A DNA stretch of 64,000 nt from Caldilineaceae bacterium bin34 (GTDB taxonomy: Bacteria; Chloroflexota; Anaerolineae; Caldilineales; Caldilineaceae). A model generated the notes under the pieces. That model worked only from the letters and a program-made list of their open reading frames with translations, made no database searches and had not been told where the DNA came from. Each line of letters starts with the position of its first letter. The first letter of the stretch is position 1. The position numbers and the translations under genes were made by a program. Shown one piece after another: positions 55,959-64,000 of the stretch. The DNA is taken from NCBI GenBank assembly GCA_002238555.1, contig MPMO01000010.1, forward strand, positions 41,008 through 105,007, written 5' to 3'.

Positions 55959-57227
55959 ATGCCTCTCCTGAGGCAGATGCCAAACCACCTCGATTGGACC
56001 ATGCCCTTTCCCCTGCCCGCAATCCAGCATCGGATTAGGCTCGCCGGCCTTGACGGGTGGCTCCTGGCGGACTTCCGCGGCACCAACCCGGTCGCCCTGC
56101 ACCTGTGCGGCCTGCAATCGTCGGGAACGCGTCGCTGGTTCCTGTACATTCCCGCCACGGGTTCCCCGCGCCTCCTGGTGCACGCCATCGAGCGGGGAAC
56201 ATTCGCCGGACTGGCCACCTCGTTGGATATTCCGCTGGACACGTATGTCGGGTGGCAGGAACTTCACACCCGCGTCGGCGAACTCCTGGCCGAGGCGAAG
56301 GTCGTTGCCATGGAGTTCAGCGCCGGCAACGACGTACCCACCCTGGATCTGGTCGGAGCAGGCACGATTGAGTTGGTCCGGGAGGTCGGGCAGGTCAGGG
56401 TGGAAGGCAGCCAGGATCTGGTGCAGACATTCCAGGCGGTGCTCACGCCGGACCAGATCGCCACCCATCGCGCAGCCGCGGCGATTGTCCTCGAAACCAA
56501 GGATGCCGCCTTTGAAGAAGTCGCACGGGCCATAGAAGACGGCCGACCGTTGACCGAATACGAACTCCAGCAGTTCATCGTACAGAGGCTCGCAGGCAAG
56601 GGCCTGGACCCCGACCACGCACCCATCGTAGCCGTCAACGCCCACGCCGCCGATCCCCACTTTGAGCCGGCCGAGCAGGCAAGTTCGCCGATTCGACGTG
56701 GCGACATTCTTCTGATCGATCTGTGGGGCAAACAGGCCGACAGGCCGGACAGTTGCTTTGCCGACGTGACCTGGACCGCCTGGTGCGGCACACAGGTGCC
56801 TTTGCAGGTGGCAGCCATCTTCGAGACGGTCGGGAATGCACGCGACGCGGCACTTGAGTTCATGGACCGCGAACTGTCCAACGCGCGTCCGGTCCAGGGC
56901 GCGCAGGTGGACGACGCCTGCCGGCAGGTCATTGCGGACGCCGGCTACGGGGACGCGTTCATCCATCGCACCGGCCACAGCCTGGGCACCCAGGTGCACT
57001 TCACCGGGGTGAACATCGACAATCTGGAAACCAGGGACAGGCGCACCCTGGTCCCGGGCGTGATGTTCACGATCGAACCGGGGATCTACCTGCCGGACCT
57101 GCCGTTTGGCGAGGACGGGCGCGTTGGCGTCGGGATCCGGTCCGAAGTCAATTGCCTGGCGCGGGAACGCGGCGTCGAGGTCACCACCCTGCCCCTGCAA
57201 ACGTGCATGACGGCCCTCCTTGCCTGA
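55959..57227 (+). CDS. M24 family metallopeptidase (Xaa-Pro aminopeptidase-like)
   Basis: Creatinase/aminopeptidase P-type enzyme. N-terminal domain plus the pita-bread catalytic domain with all five metal ligands: LLIDLWG (Asp), FADVTWT (Asp), HRTGHSLG (His), TIEPGIY (Glu) and IRSEVN (Glu). Likely cleaves Xaa-Pro or a related amide bond. Starts are possible at ATGs 55959, 55977 and 56001. lutA begins 10 bp after its stop, so it is probably in the lutABC operon. Confidence 0.88.
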   Translation: MPLLRQMPNHLDWTMPFPLPAIQHRIRLAGLDGWLLADFRGTNPVALHLCGLQSSGTRRWFLYIPATGSPRLLVHAIERGTFAGLATSLDIPLDTYVGWQELHTRVGELLAEAKVVAMEFSAGNDVPTLDLVGAGTIELVREVGQVRVEGSQDLVQTFQAVLTPDQIATHRAAAAIVLETKDAAFEEVARAIEDGRPLTEYELQQFIVQRLAGKGLDPDHAPIVAVNAHAADPHFEPAEQASSPIRRGDILLIDLWGKQADRPDSCFADVTWTAWCGTQVPLQVAAIFETVGNARDAALEFMDRELSNARPVQGAQVDDACRQVIADAGYGDAFIHRTGHSLGTQVHFTGVNIDNLETRDRRTLVPGVMFTIEPGIYLPDLPFGEDGRVGVGIRSEVNCLARERGVEVTTLPLQTCMTALLA

Positions 57228-57236
57228 AATCCACCC

Positions 57237-58100
<864 letters not shown>

Positions 58101-58117
58101 CACCGGCAGCCGCGACC

Positions 58118-59554
58118 ATGCGTTCCCGCATCGACATCGAAGCCCCCTTCAAGACCCGCGTCAAGCAGGCGGTTGACGACCCGCTCTTGGCGGACACCCT
58201 GACCCGGGCCACGCTGCATCTCAAGGAACAGAAGCGCCTCAGCCTGGAGGAACTGGAATCCCAGCGCCTCCGGGATCAAATGCGCCAAATGAAGGCACAC
58301 ACGCTGCGCAATCTCCCCGAGCTGCTGGAACGGTTTGAACACAACGTCGTCATGAACGGCGGCCAGGTCCACTGGGCCGAGGATGCTGACGAAGCCAACC
58401 GCATCATCGGCGAACTGGCGGAGCGGCACCATGTGCGCAAGGTCGTGAAGTCGAAGTCGATGGCCACCGAGGAAATTCACCTGAACCGCCATCTGGAGGC
58501 GAAGGGCATCACCTGTGTGGAAACGGATCTGGGGGAGTACATCATCCAGTTGGCAGCGGAAATCCCCAGCCACATCGTGGCCCCGGTCATTCACAAGCGG
58601 ATCGACGAGATCTCGGATCTCTTCGCCGACAAGCTGTCCATGCCCCGGACTCTTGATCCCCAAGCCCTCTGCGCACGGGCGCGCGTGGAACTGCGCCAGG
58701 AGTTCCTGAGCGCCGACATGGGCATTTCCGGCTGCAACTTCGCCATTGCCGATACGGGCACGGTCTGCATTGTCACCAACGAGGGCAACGGCCGCATGGT
58801 CTCCACGCTGCCGCGGGTGTATGTCGCTGTGATGGGGATTGAGAAACTGGTGCCCACCCCTCAGGACGCCTTCCTGCAGTACCAGTCACTCACCCGCAGC
58901 GCCACCGGCCAGCGCGTCACTGTCTACCTGTCCATGACTTCCGGTCCCAGGCGCCCGGAGGACGTGGACGGCCCCGAGGAATTCCACGTGGTCCTGATGG
59001 ACAACGGACGGTCCCGGATGCTGGCGGACGGCTACGGCGAGTCGCTGATGTGCATTCGCTGCGGAGCCTGCCTCAACGTGTGCCCCGTCTACCGCCAAAT
59101 CTCGGGCCACGGCTACGGCAATACCTACAGCGGCCCCATCGGCGCCGTCATCTCGCCGCTGCTGTCGGAGGAGATGGCCCACAACAAGGACCTGCCCTAT
59201 GCCAGCACCCTGTGCGGAGCGTGCCGCGACGCCTGTCCGGTCCAGATCGACCTGCCCAAGATGCTGCTGAACCTGCGGCACGATCTGGTGTCCGGCAGGA
59301 ACATGCCGGGCACGGAACGCCGGGCGATGCAGGGGTTTGTCGGGGTGACGAGCCGTCCGGCGGCCTATCAGGCCGCTGCCCGCGTGGCACGGACCGGAAC
59401 CAGACTCCTGTCGGGGTTTGGCGACCGAAACCTGCGCAGGCTGCCCCCGCCCCTGCACCACTGGACCCGCCAGCGCGACTTCCCGCCGATGGCGAAGCAA
59501 AGCTTCAGGGAGTGGTGGGCCAAGCGATCCGGGACGCGGGGATCCGCAAAGTGA
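58118..59554 (+). CDS. lutB: Lactate utilization protein LutB
   Basis: Iron-sulfur subunit with LUD domain (residues 60-290, VVKSKSMATEEIHLNRHLEA, GCNFAIADTGTVCIVTNEGN) and two [4Fe-4S] motifs, CIRCGACLNVCPVY and CGACRDACPVQIDLPKM. Start chosen at ATG 58118, just after lutA; length is normal. Its TGA overlaps the lutC start (GTGA). Confidence 0.95.
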   Translation: MRSRIDIEAPFKTRVKQAVDDPLLADTLTRATLHLKEQKRLSLEELESQRLRDQMRQMKAHTLRNLPELLERFEHNVVMNGGQVHWAEDADEANRIIGELAERHHVRKVVKSKSMATEEIHLNRHLEAKGITCVETDLGEYIIQLAAEIPSHIVAPVIHKRIDEISDLFADKLSMPRTLDPQALCARARVELRQEFLSADMGISGCNFAIADTGTVCIVTNEGNGRMVSTLPRVYVAVMGIEKLVPTPQDAFLQYQSLTRSATGQRVTVYLSMTSGPRRPEDVDGPEEFHVVLMDNGRSRMLADGYGESLMCIRCGACLNVCPVYRQISGHGYGNTYSGPIGAVISPLLSEEMAHNKDLPYASTLCGACRDACPVQIDLPKMLLNLRHDLVSGRNMPGTERRAMQGFVGVTSRPAAYQAAARVARTGTRLLSGFGDRNLRRLPPPLHHWTRQRDFPPMAKQSFREWWAKRSGTRGSAK

Positions 59555-60279
59555 GCCAAGCCCGGCAACGAATCCTGGATCGGCTGCGCCAGGGACTGGC
59601 CGACCCGAAGATCCCATGGCCGCCCGCGGACACGCCGCCGTTGACTCCGGGTGAACACATGCACGTGGCCACCCTCAGGGCCGAGGATGCCGGGCTCGAA
59701 CAGCGATTCGCTGCGGAACTGGAGAAACTGCACGGCTCCAGCGACATCGCCGATTCGATGGTGGCTGCGCGCATGTTCACAGTGCAAAAGATCCTGGAGT
59801 GGCTGGACGATACCGGTCCCCGGCGCGTCCTTGCCTGGTCCGAACTAAACTCCTGGCTTCCGGGCCTTGAGGAAAACCTTTTCGACAGGGACGTGGAGGT
59901 GGTGGTACCGGAGTCGCTGAACAGTCTTGACACGCGAGGCGACCTGCAGGAAATTCGGGTGGGCATCACCGGTGTGGAAGTTGCGTTCGCCGCCACGGGT
60001 TCCGTCCTGTTGAAGAGCACTCCGGGCCAAAGCCGCAGCGCCTCCCTTTTGCCCCTCAACCACATCGCGCTGATTCCCGGCACGCGGCTGCTGCCCAACG
60101 TGGAGACCTGGTTGGAGCAACACCAGCAGGATGGCTCCCTGGGACACGCCATCCGCAACAGCGCCAACCTGACACTGGTATCCGGTCCCAGCAAGTCTGC
60201 GGACATCGAGTCGAAGCTGACCCTGGGGGTGCACGGCCCCAAGGAACTGCATGCCGTGCTGTACCCGGCCGCCGGCTAG
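59551..60279 (+). CDS. lutC: Lactate utilization protein LutC
   Basis: LUD-domain subunit of LutABC. The GTG at 59551 overlaps the lutB stop (GTGA), so translation is coupled; the frame is open further upstream within lutB. Family features: SQARQRILDRLRQGL, GVEVAFAATGSVLLKSTPGQ, GPSKSADIESKLTLGVHGPK ending in ELHAVLY. Together with LutA and LutB it oxidises lactate to pyruvate. Confidence 0.95.
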   Translation: MSQARQRILDRLRQGLADPKIPWPPADTPPLTPGEHMHVATLRAEDAGLEQRFAAELEKLHGSSDIADSMVAARMFTVQKILEWLDDTGPRRVLAWSELNSWLPGLEENLFDRDVEVVVPESLNSLDTRGDLQEIRVGITGVEVAFAATGSVLLKSTPGQSRSASLLPLNHIALIPGTRLLPNVETWLEQHQQDGSLGHAIRNSANLTLVSGPSKSADIESKLTLGVHGPKELHAVLYPAAG

Positions 60280-60848
60280 GGGTGTGAAAGGCATCGAACC
60301 GCTCTTGGGCTCTGCGGACTCACATTCCGACACTCCATCACAGCTCTTTTGCGCAGAGCTTGCCTGGGTTCAGAGAAAGCCGGCACGGAGGGCGCACAAT
60401 CGGACCGACAGCTCTTGGAAGGATTGCGGCCCTGTCGGGAGATCGCTCATTGCGCTGGTCGGGAAGCGGCACCAAACACTTGCACCGCCAGCTCTGACCT
60501 CGGAGACCTCCAGGAACCACATGGTTGCGGACATGGATGCTGTTGTGTCACCAGCCCCGGTTCCGGCAGTGGGGCAGGCATCGGGCGGACCCGAATCGGC
60601 AAAGTACCTGTCGGCAAGGCCAGAGGCTGGAATCAAGTCCATGTGGTGGGTCCCTTGTCGTTGGCAGGTTCGCGCCAACATCAACGGAACTCAAGCGGTA
60701 CCCTTCACAACTCCGTACTCTCCGTAGGCAACTTGCCTGACGCGTGATCGTGTTACACTCACGGCCACATCCGCCCCTTGGCAGTAGGCTGGGTTCAATT
60801 CATCCCGAACCCAGTTGATCCCGGGGGCTTTTTTCTGGAATTCGCGCC
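60280..60848. other. Intergenic region and leader of the NYN gene
   Basis: About 570 bp with no supported gene. Its right end holds the hairpin at 60789-60814 and a TTACACT (60752-60758) that could be a -10 element. Confidence 0.5.
60789..60814 (+). promoter_or_regulatory. Leader hairpin upstream of the NYN gene
   Basis: CTGGGTTC / GAACCCAG, 8-bp stem and 10-base loop, then 14 bases, then a run of six T at 60829-60834, 15 bp before the TTG start. Could be an attenuator; the spacing to the T-run is longer than in a standard terminator. Confidence 0.45.
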
Positions 60849-61544
60849 TTGACGAAAGTCGCCATCCTGATCGACGGAGGATTCTTCCTCAAGCGTCTGC
60901 GCAAGGGCCGCCCCGAGGTGAAGATGGCGGATACTACCGCGGTTAAGAATGCAATCCACCAGCTGGTCAATTCCCACCTACAACAAATCAACCAGGTTGA
61001 ACGCGTTCCCAACCCGCGTTCACTGCTGTATCGCGTGTTCTATCATGATGCCTACCCCTCTCAGGGAAAGGCACACAAGCCCGTCAGCGGCCAAGCGGTC
61101 AAATTTGCCGAGTCCGAGACAACGCGATCTCGACTAAACCTGTTTCAGGAACTGCGCAGCATGCCCAACACTGCGGTCCGTTTGGGGGAAGTGCGGCGGA
61201 TAGGCGGTTGGGCCCTGCATACCGACATCCAAAAGCGACTCCTGCAGAACAAGCTCAAGCTGGACGATCTGCGGGATGAAGATTTCAAGTTAAGTCTTCA
61301 GCAGAAAGCAGTGGATATGCGGCTTGGAATAGACATTGCCTCATTAACCTTGAAAAAACAGGCGGATATTTTGGTCCTGGTAACTGGAGACGCAGATTTT
61401 GTACCTGCTGCCAAGCTGGCCAGGCGTGAGGGCGCGAGCATCATTCCGGATCCCCTGTGGTCGAACGTTGGGCCGGATCTCCACGAGCATATTGACGGTT
61501 TGCGCAGCGGCTTTGCCCGGCCGGAACCCCAAGTGGAATCCTGA
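60849..61544 (+). CDS. NYN-domain (LabA/DUF88-like) protein
   Basis: PIN-like NYN domain protein, a predicted RNase. The N-terminal MTKVAILIDGGFFLKRL has the first catalytic Asp, DMRLGIDIASL the next, and LVLVTGDADFVPAAKLARRE the last pair, so the acidic centre appears intact. 231 residues. Start is the TTG at 60849; no ATG fits and the Shine-Dalgarno site is weak. The leader suggests regulated expression. Monocistronic; target unknown. Confidence 0.85.
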   Translation: MTKVAILIDGGFFLKRLRKGRPEVKMADTTAVKNAIHQLVNSHLQQINQVERVPNPRSLLYRVFYHDAYPSQGKAHKPVSGQAVKFAESETTRSRLNLFQELRSMPNTAVRLGEVRRIGGWALHTDIQKRLLQNKLKLDDLRDEDFKLSLQQKAVDMRLGIDIASLTLKKQADILVLVTGDADFVPAAKLARREGASIIPDPLWSNVGPDLHEHIDGLRSGFARPEPQVES

Positions 61545-61633
61545 CTGCATCCCGCTATGGACCGCCATTCAAGAGAGTTGTTCAAACCAATCCCAATCCC
61601 TGCACCAGGCAGGACAATCCAACTTCAGGAGCA

Positions 61634-62716
61634 ATGAGCGTGAGCGACAAGACTTGGAACGTAGGCATCATCGGCTGCGGGTCCGTGGTCCAGTTCGGAC
61701 ACCACCCCACCTTTTCCGCGGTCGTGGACAACTGTCAGGTTGTGGCCATCTGCGATGTGCAGGAAGAGCGGGTTACGCAGTTTGCGGCGGAGCGCGGCAT
61801 CCCCTCGGCCTATACCGACTATCGGGAGATGCTGGACAAGGAGAACCTGGACCTGGTGGTCGTGGCGGTCCCGAACATCTTCCACAAGCCCATGTCGATT
61901 GCCGCATTGGAAGCCGGGGTCAACGTGCTGTGCGAGAAGCCGGTGGCCCTGACCCTGGCGGATGCCCGGGAAATGTTTGAGACTGCGGACAAGGCAGGGA
62001 GGACCTTGACCGTCGGTACGCACTACCGCTGGTCCACAACCATGAGGATGGGACGCAAGGCGGTGGACTCCGGTCAGTTCGGCGACATCTACCACATCCG
62101 TACGGTCTACACGCGCCGGGCGGGGATTCCGGGCTTCGGCAGCTGGTTCACCAACAAGGACATGGCCGGCGGCGGTTGTGGGCTGGATATCGGCGTGCAC
62201 GCCTTGGACAAGGCCCTGTTCCTGATGGACTATCCCAAACCCGCAACGGTGTCGGCGGTGGCCTACGACCGCCTGGGTTCGCAGGGCGTGGGAACCGGGG
62301 GCTGGGGCATCGACCGCGCGGCCAAGCCCCGGGAGGGCGGTCGCTTCGATGTCGAGGATCTGGCCTACGGCCTGGTGCGTTTTGAGAACGGAACCTCCCT
62401 GATTTTGCAGTGTTCCTGGGCCATGCATCTGCCGGCGGCCGAACTGGTGGAGGTGTACGGGACCGAAGGCGGGGCCATCATCCGCCCCGACAAGCTGGAC
62501 ATCTTCCAGGAGATGCACGGTGAGCCGGTGACCATTGACGTTGAGGTACCCACAGGTGGGGAGTATTCCTCGGTGTTGCAGAGCAGGGACCTGATCCGGC
62601 ATCTGGCCGGGGACGGGACCGCGGACGTTGTGACCGGGGAGCAGGCCCTGGTGGGCATCGCCATCCTGGAGGCGATGTACAAGTCGGCCGCCAGCGGGTC
62701 CGAAGTGGCCCTGTAG
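61634..62716 (+). CDS. Gfo/Idh/MocA family oxidoreductase
   Basis: NAD(P)-dependent sugar or inositol dehydrogenase. Rossmann motif VGIIGCGSVVQFGHHP, the family CEKPVALTLADA with the catalytic Lys, and GGGCGLDIGVHALDKALFLM containing the DxxxH catalytic pair. Length (360) is normal. AGGAG lies immediately upstream of the ATG. Substrate unknown. Confidence 0.92.
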   Translation: MSVSDKTWNVGIIGCGSVVQFGHHPTFSAVVDNCQVVAICDVQEERVTQFAAERGIPSAYTDYREMLDKENLDLVVVAVPNIFHKPMSIAALEAGVNVLCEKPVALTLADAREMFETADKAGRTLTVGTHYRWSTTMRMGRKAVDSGQFGDIYHIRTVYTRRAGIPGFGSWFTNKDMAGGGCGLDIGVHALDKALFLMDYPKPATVSAVAYDRLGSQGVGTGGWGIDRAAKPREGGRFDVEDLAYGLVRFENGTSLILQCSWAMHLPAAELVEVYGTEGGAIIRPDKLDIFQEMHGEPVTIDVEVPTGGEYSSVLQSRDLIRHLAGDGTADVVTGEQALVGIAILEAMYKSAASGSEVAL

Positions 62717-62840
62717 TCCCTGGCGGACATGGCAGCACCGGGTGGATTGGCCGACAACGCGGTCAACCACGAGCCGGGCCATGCCTGTGGCGAACCAAAG
62801 GCTTGGATCATGCCTTTCGCAGGGATATTCGCGTGAGGCG

Positions 62841-62872
62841 CCGTGCTCCGGTTGAGTCACAACCGAGCACGG
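62841..62872 (+). terminator. Hairpin after the Gfo/Idh/MocA gene
   Basis: CCGTGCTC-c-GGTTG / CAACC-GAGCACGG, a 13-bp stem with one bulged C and a 5-base loop. No T-tract follows, so it may be a weak terminator or RNA stabiliser. Confidence 0.55.
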
Positions 62873-62901
62873 CATCCGCAGCCTGAATCGGCACTTCCCG
62901 C

Positions 62902-63864
62902 ATGAAGCGCTTGGCAGTTCTCATCCTCAACTACAACAACCGGGAGTACCTGGAGGCCTGTCTCGATGCCCTGGGCAAGAGTTTGAGGAGCGTCTCCCAC
63001 GACATCTGGTTTCTGGACAACGCCTCCACCGACGGGTCCGCTGCCTGGGTCCGGGAACACTATCCCGATGTTCGGGTTCTGGAGAACCCGGAAAACAAAG
63101 GCTTCGCCCACGGCAACAACCGGGGCCTGGAGCGGATAGGCATCGACGGGGATTCCGATTCAGGCCCACTTGAGCACGAATTTGTGCTGTTGCTCAACCC
63201 GGACACCGAAGTGGAGAAGGACGCCCTGCCGCGCATGCTGTCCTACATGGAGCGCCACCCGCAGGCGGGGGTGGTCGGCCCAAGGATGATTCGTCCCGAC
63301 GGATCCCTGGACACCGGGTGCAAGCGGAGCGAACCGACTCCATGGAGGTCGCTGGCCCACATGACGGGCCTCCGCAGGTTCTTCCCGCACAGTCCAATCT
63401 GGGCCGGCTACAGCTGTGGTTATGTCAAAGACGATGAGCCGGCCTTTGTCGACTCGGTGATGGGGGCCTGCCAACTGATGCGGGCCGAGGCCTTGCAGGA
63501 GGTCGGACTCCTGGACGAGGACACCTTCTTCATGTACGGGGAAGACCTGGATCACTGCGTGCGCTTTCGCCGCAAGGGCTGGCAGGTGGTCTATCTGCCG
63601 GAGGCCCGCGTCCTGCACCACAAGGGCGCGGCCACACGCAAAGACAGCGGCCGGATGATCCTGGAGTTCCACCGCGCCATGTGGACGTTCCATCGGAAGC
63701 ACTATGCGGCAGACACCCCGTGGCTTGGGAACGTTTTGGTCCACATGGCCTCCTGGGGGTTGGGATGGGCGAAGTGGACGTTGAACAGCCTGTTGCCACC
63801 CAACCGGAGGCATGTGGGTTCGGCACACATCATCATAGATGTCGATAGCGACAGACACCACTAA
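62902..63864 (+). CDS. Family 2 glycosyltransferase (rhamnosyltransferase-like)
   Basis: Cytoplasmic GT-A fold glycosyltransferase: LAVLILNYNNREYLEACLDA at the N-terminus, FLDNASTDGS, NKGFAHGNNRGLE, LLLNPDTEVEKDA (metal-binding DxD-like) and GEDLDHCVRFRRKGW (catalytic base region). A C-terminal amphipathic stretch follows. Resembles WbbL-type rhamnosyltransferases of cell-wall or exopolysaccharide synthesis; donor sugar unknown. Confidence 0.9.
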   Translation: MKRLAVLILNYNNREYLEACLDALGKSLRSVSHDIWFLDNASTDGSAAWVREHYPDVRVLENPENKGFAHGNNRGLERIGIDGDSDSGPLEHEFVLLLNPDTEVEKDALPRMLSYMERHPQAGVVGPRMIRPDGSLDTGCKRSEPTPWRSLAHMTGLRRFFPHSPIWAGYSCGYVKDDEPAFVDSVMGACQLMRAEALQEVGLLDEDTFFMYGEDLDHCVRFRRKGWQVVYLPEARVLHHKGAATRKDSGRMILEFHRAMWTFHRKHYAADTPWLGNVLVHMASWGLGWAKWTLNSLLPPNRRHVGSAHIIIDVDSDRHH

Positions 63865-63879
63865 TACTACAGTGGTAAT

Positions 63880-64000
63880 TCACAAGGTGGTGGCCTGCTG
63901 CCGGCGGTAGTGGCAGTGCAGGGCCGCCCACCGGTGGCGGCGGTGCCAGTGCGACCAGGCCAGCACCGACTCGAGGTCCGCGACCACGGGCCGCAGCCGC
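63880..64000 (-). mobile_element. C-terminal end of an IS701-type transposase, cut by the window
   Basis: Minus-strand frame ending at TGA 63882-63880 encodes a basic, Trp/His/Arg-rich tail (SVLAWSHWHRRHRWAALHCH then YRRQQATTL), like the C-terminus of IS701-family transposases. AATACTACAGT at 63863-63873 just outside the stop matches the terminal sequence seen at 15.4 and 52.2 kb, so it may be the element end. The 5' part lies beyond base 64000. Confidence 0.6.

Noticed and set aside
60251..60747. Short plus-strand frames after lutC
   Set aside because: Cys/Gly/Arg-rich translations without homology or start signals.

Overview
The window is GC-rich and gene-dense. Gene content suggests a free-living aerobic bacterium of Chloroflexota type, perhaps near Caldilineales; this is an inference from gene families only. 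Supporting signs are a Tat-exported lipoprotein sugar-binding protein with two permeases, a caa3/aa3 oxidase operon of the YSHPxV class with CtaG and SURF1, a tricorn protease, a MOFRL glycerate kinase, and six putative lipoproteins alongside lgt. No tRNA, rRNA or CRISPR array was seen.

Layout. 0-12.9 kb: M28 peptidase (5' cut by the window), lgt, a minus-strand block (YlxP/DUF503, lipoate ligase-like, YgfZ, seven-blade WD40, lipoprotein hydrolase), then tricorn protease, glycerate kinase and a 2Fe-2S ferredoxin. 13.5-16.8 kb: an orphan secreted protein with terminator, a hicAB toxin-antitoxin pair and a nuclease-like lipoprotein. 16.8-22.8 kb: minus-strand cytochrome oxidase operon ctaC-ctaD-ctaF-ctaE-ctaG-(FixH-like)-SURF1. 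23.1-24.0 kb: decayed TnpB. 24.2-29.6 kb: cupin dioxygenase, a tyrosine recombinase lacking its catalytic residues, and the operon epimerase-lepA-ksgA. 29.9-41 kb: heterodimeric ABC exporter, Lgt-like paralogue, NCS2 permease with an extra C-terminal domain, VOC protein, and a sugar ABC transporter. 41.8-53.3 kb: cell-surface/lipoprotein region with a LysM-PA14 protein, a giant repeat-plus-TPR gene split by an in-frame amber codon, and a duplicated, reciprocally decayed segment with an IS701-like fragment. 53.5-55.9 kb: ssb interrupted by a group II intron. 56-64 kb: M24 peptidase with lutABC, a NYN-domain protein, Gfo/Idh/MocA oxidoreductase, a glycosyltransferase, and the end of an IS701-type transposase running off the window.

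Most notable observations. (1) ssb is split after codon 18 by a 1788-bp group II intron with GTGCG 5' end, a 34-nt domain V and an AY 3' end; removing it restores a gap-free SSB N-terminus. The intron protein keeps an open frame and maturase region but has lost the reverse-transcriptase catalytic motifs (YADD reads YSNA), so it looks like a splicing-only maturase. (2) A lipoprotein repeat protein (1050 codons) and a TPR protein (1118 codons) lie in one frame separated only by a TAG; sequence after the stop is homologous to repeats before it, so they are probably one broken or read-through gene. (3) The TPR tail and its neighbouring coiled-coil gene are duplicated, each copy having kept a different intact half.
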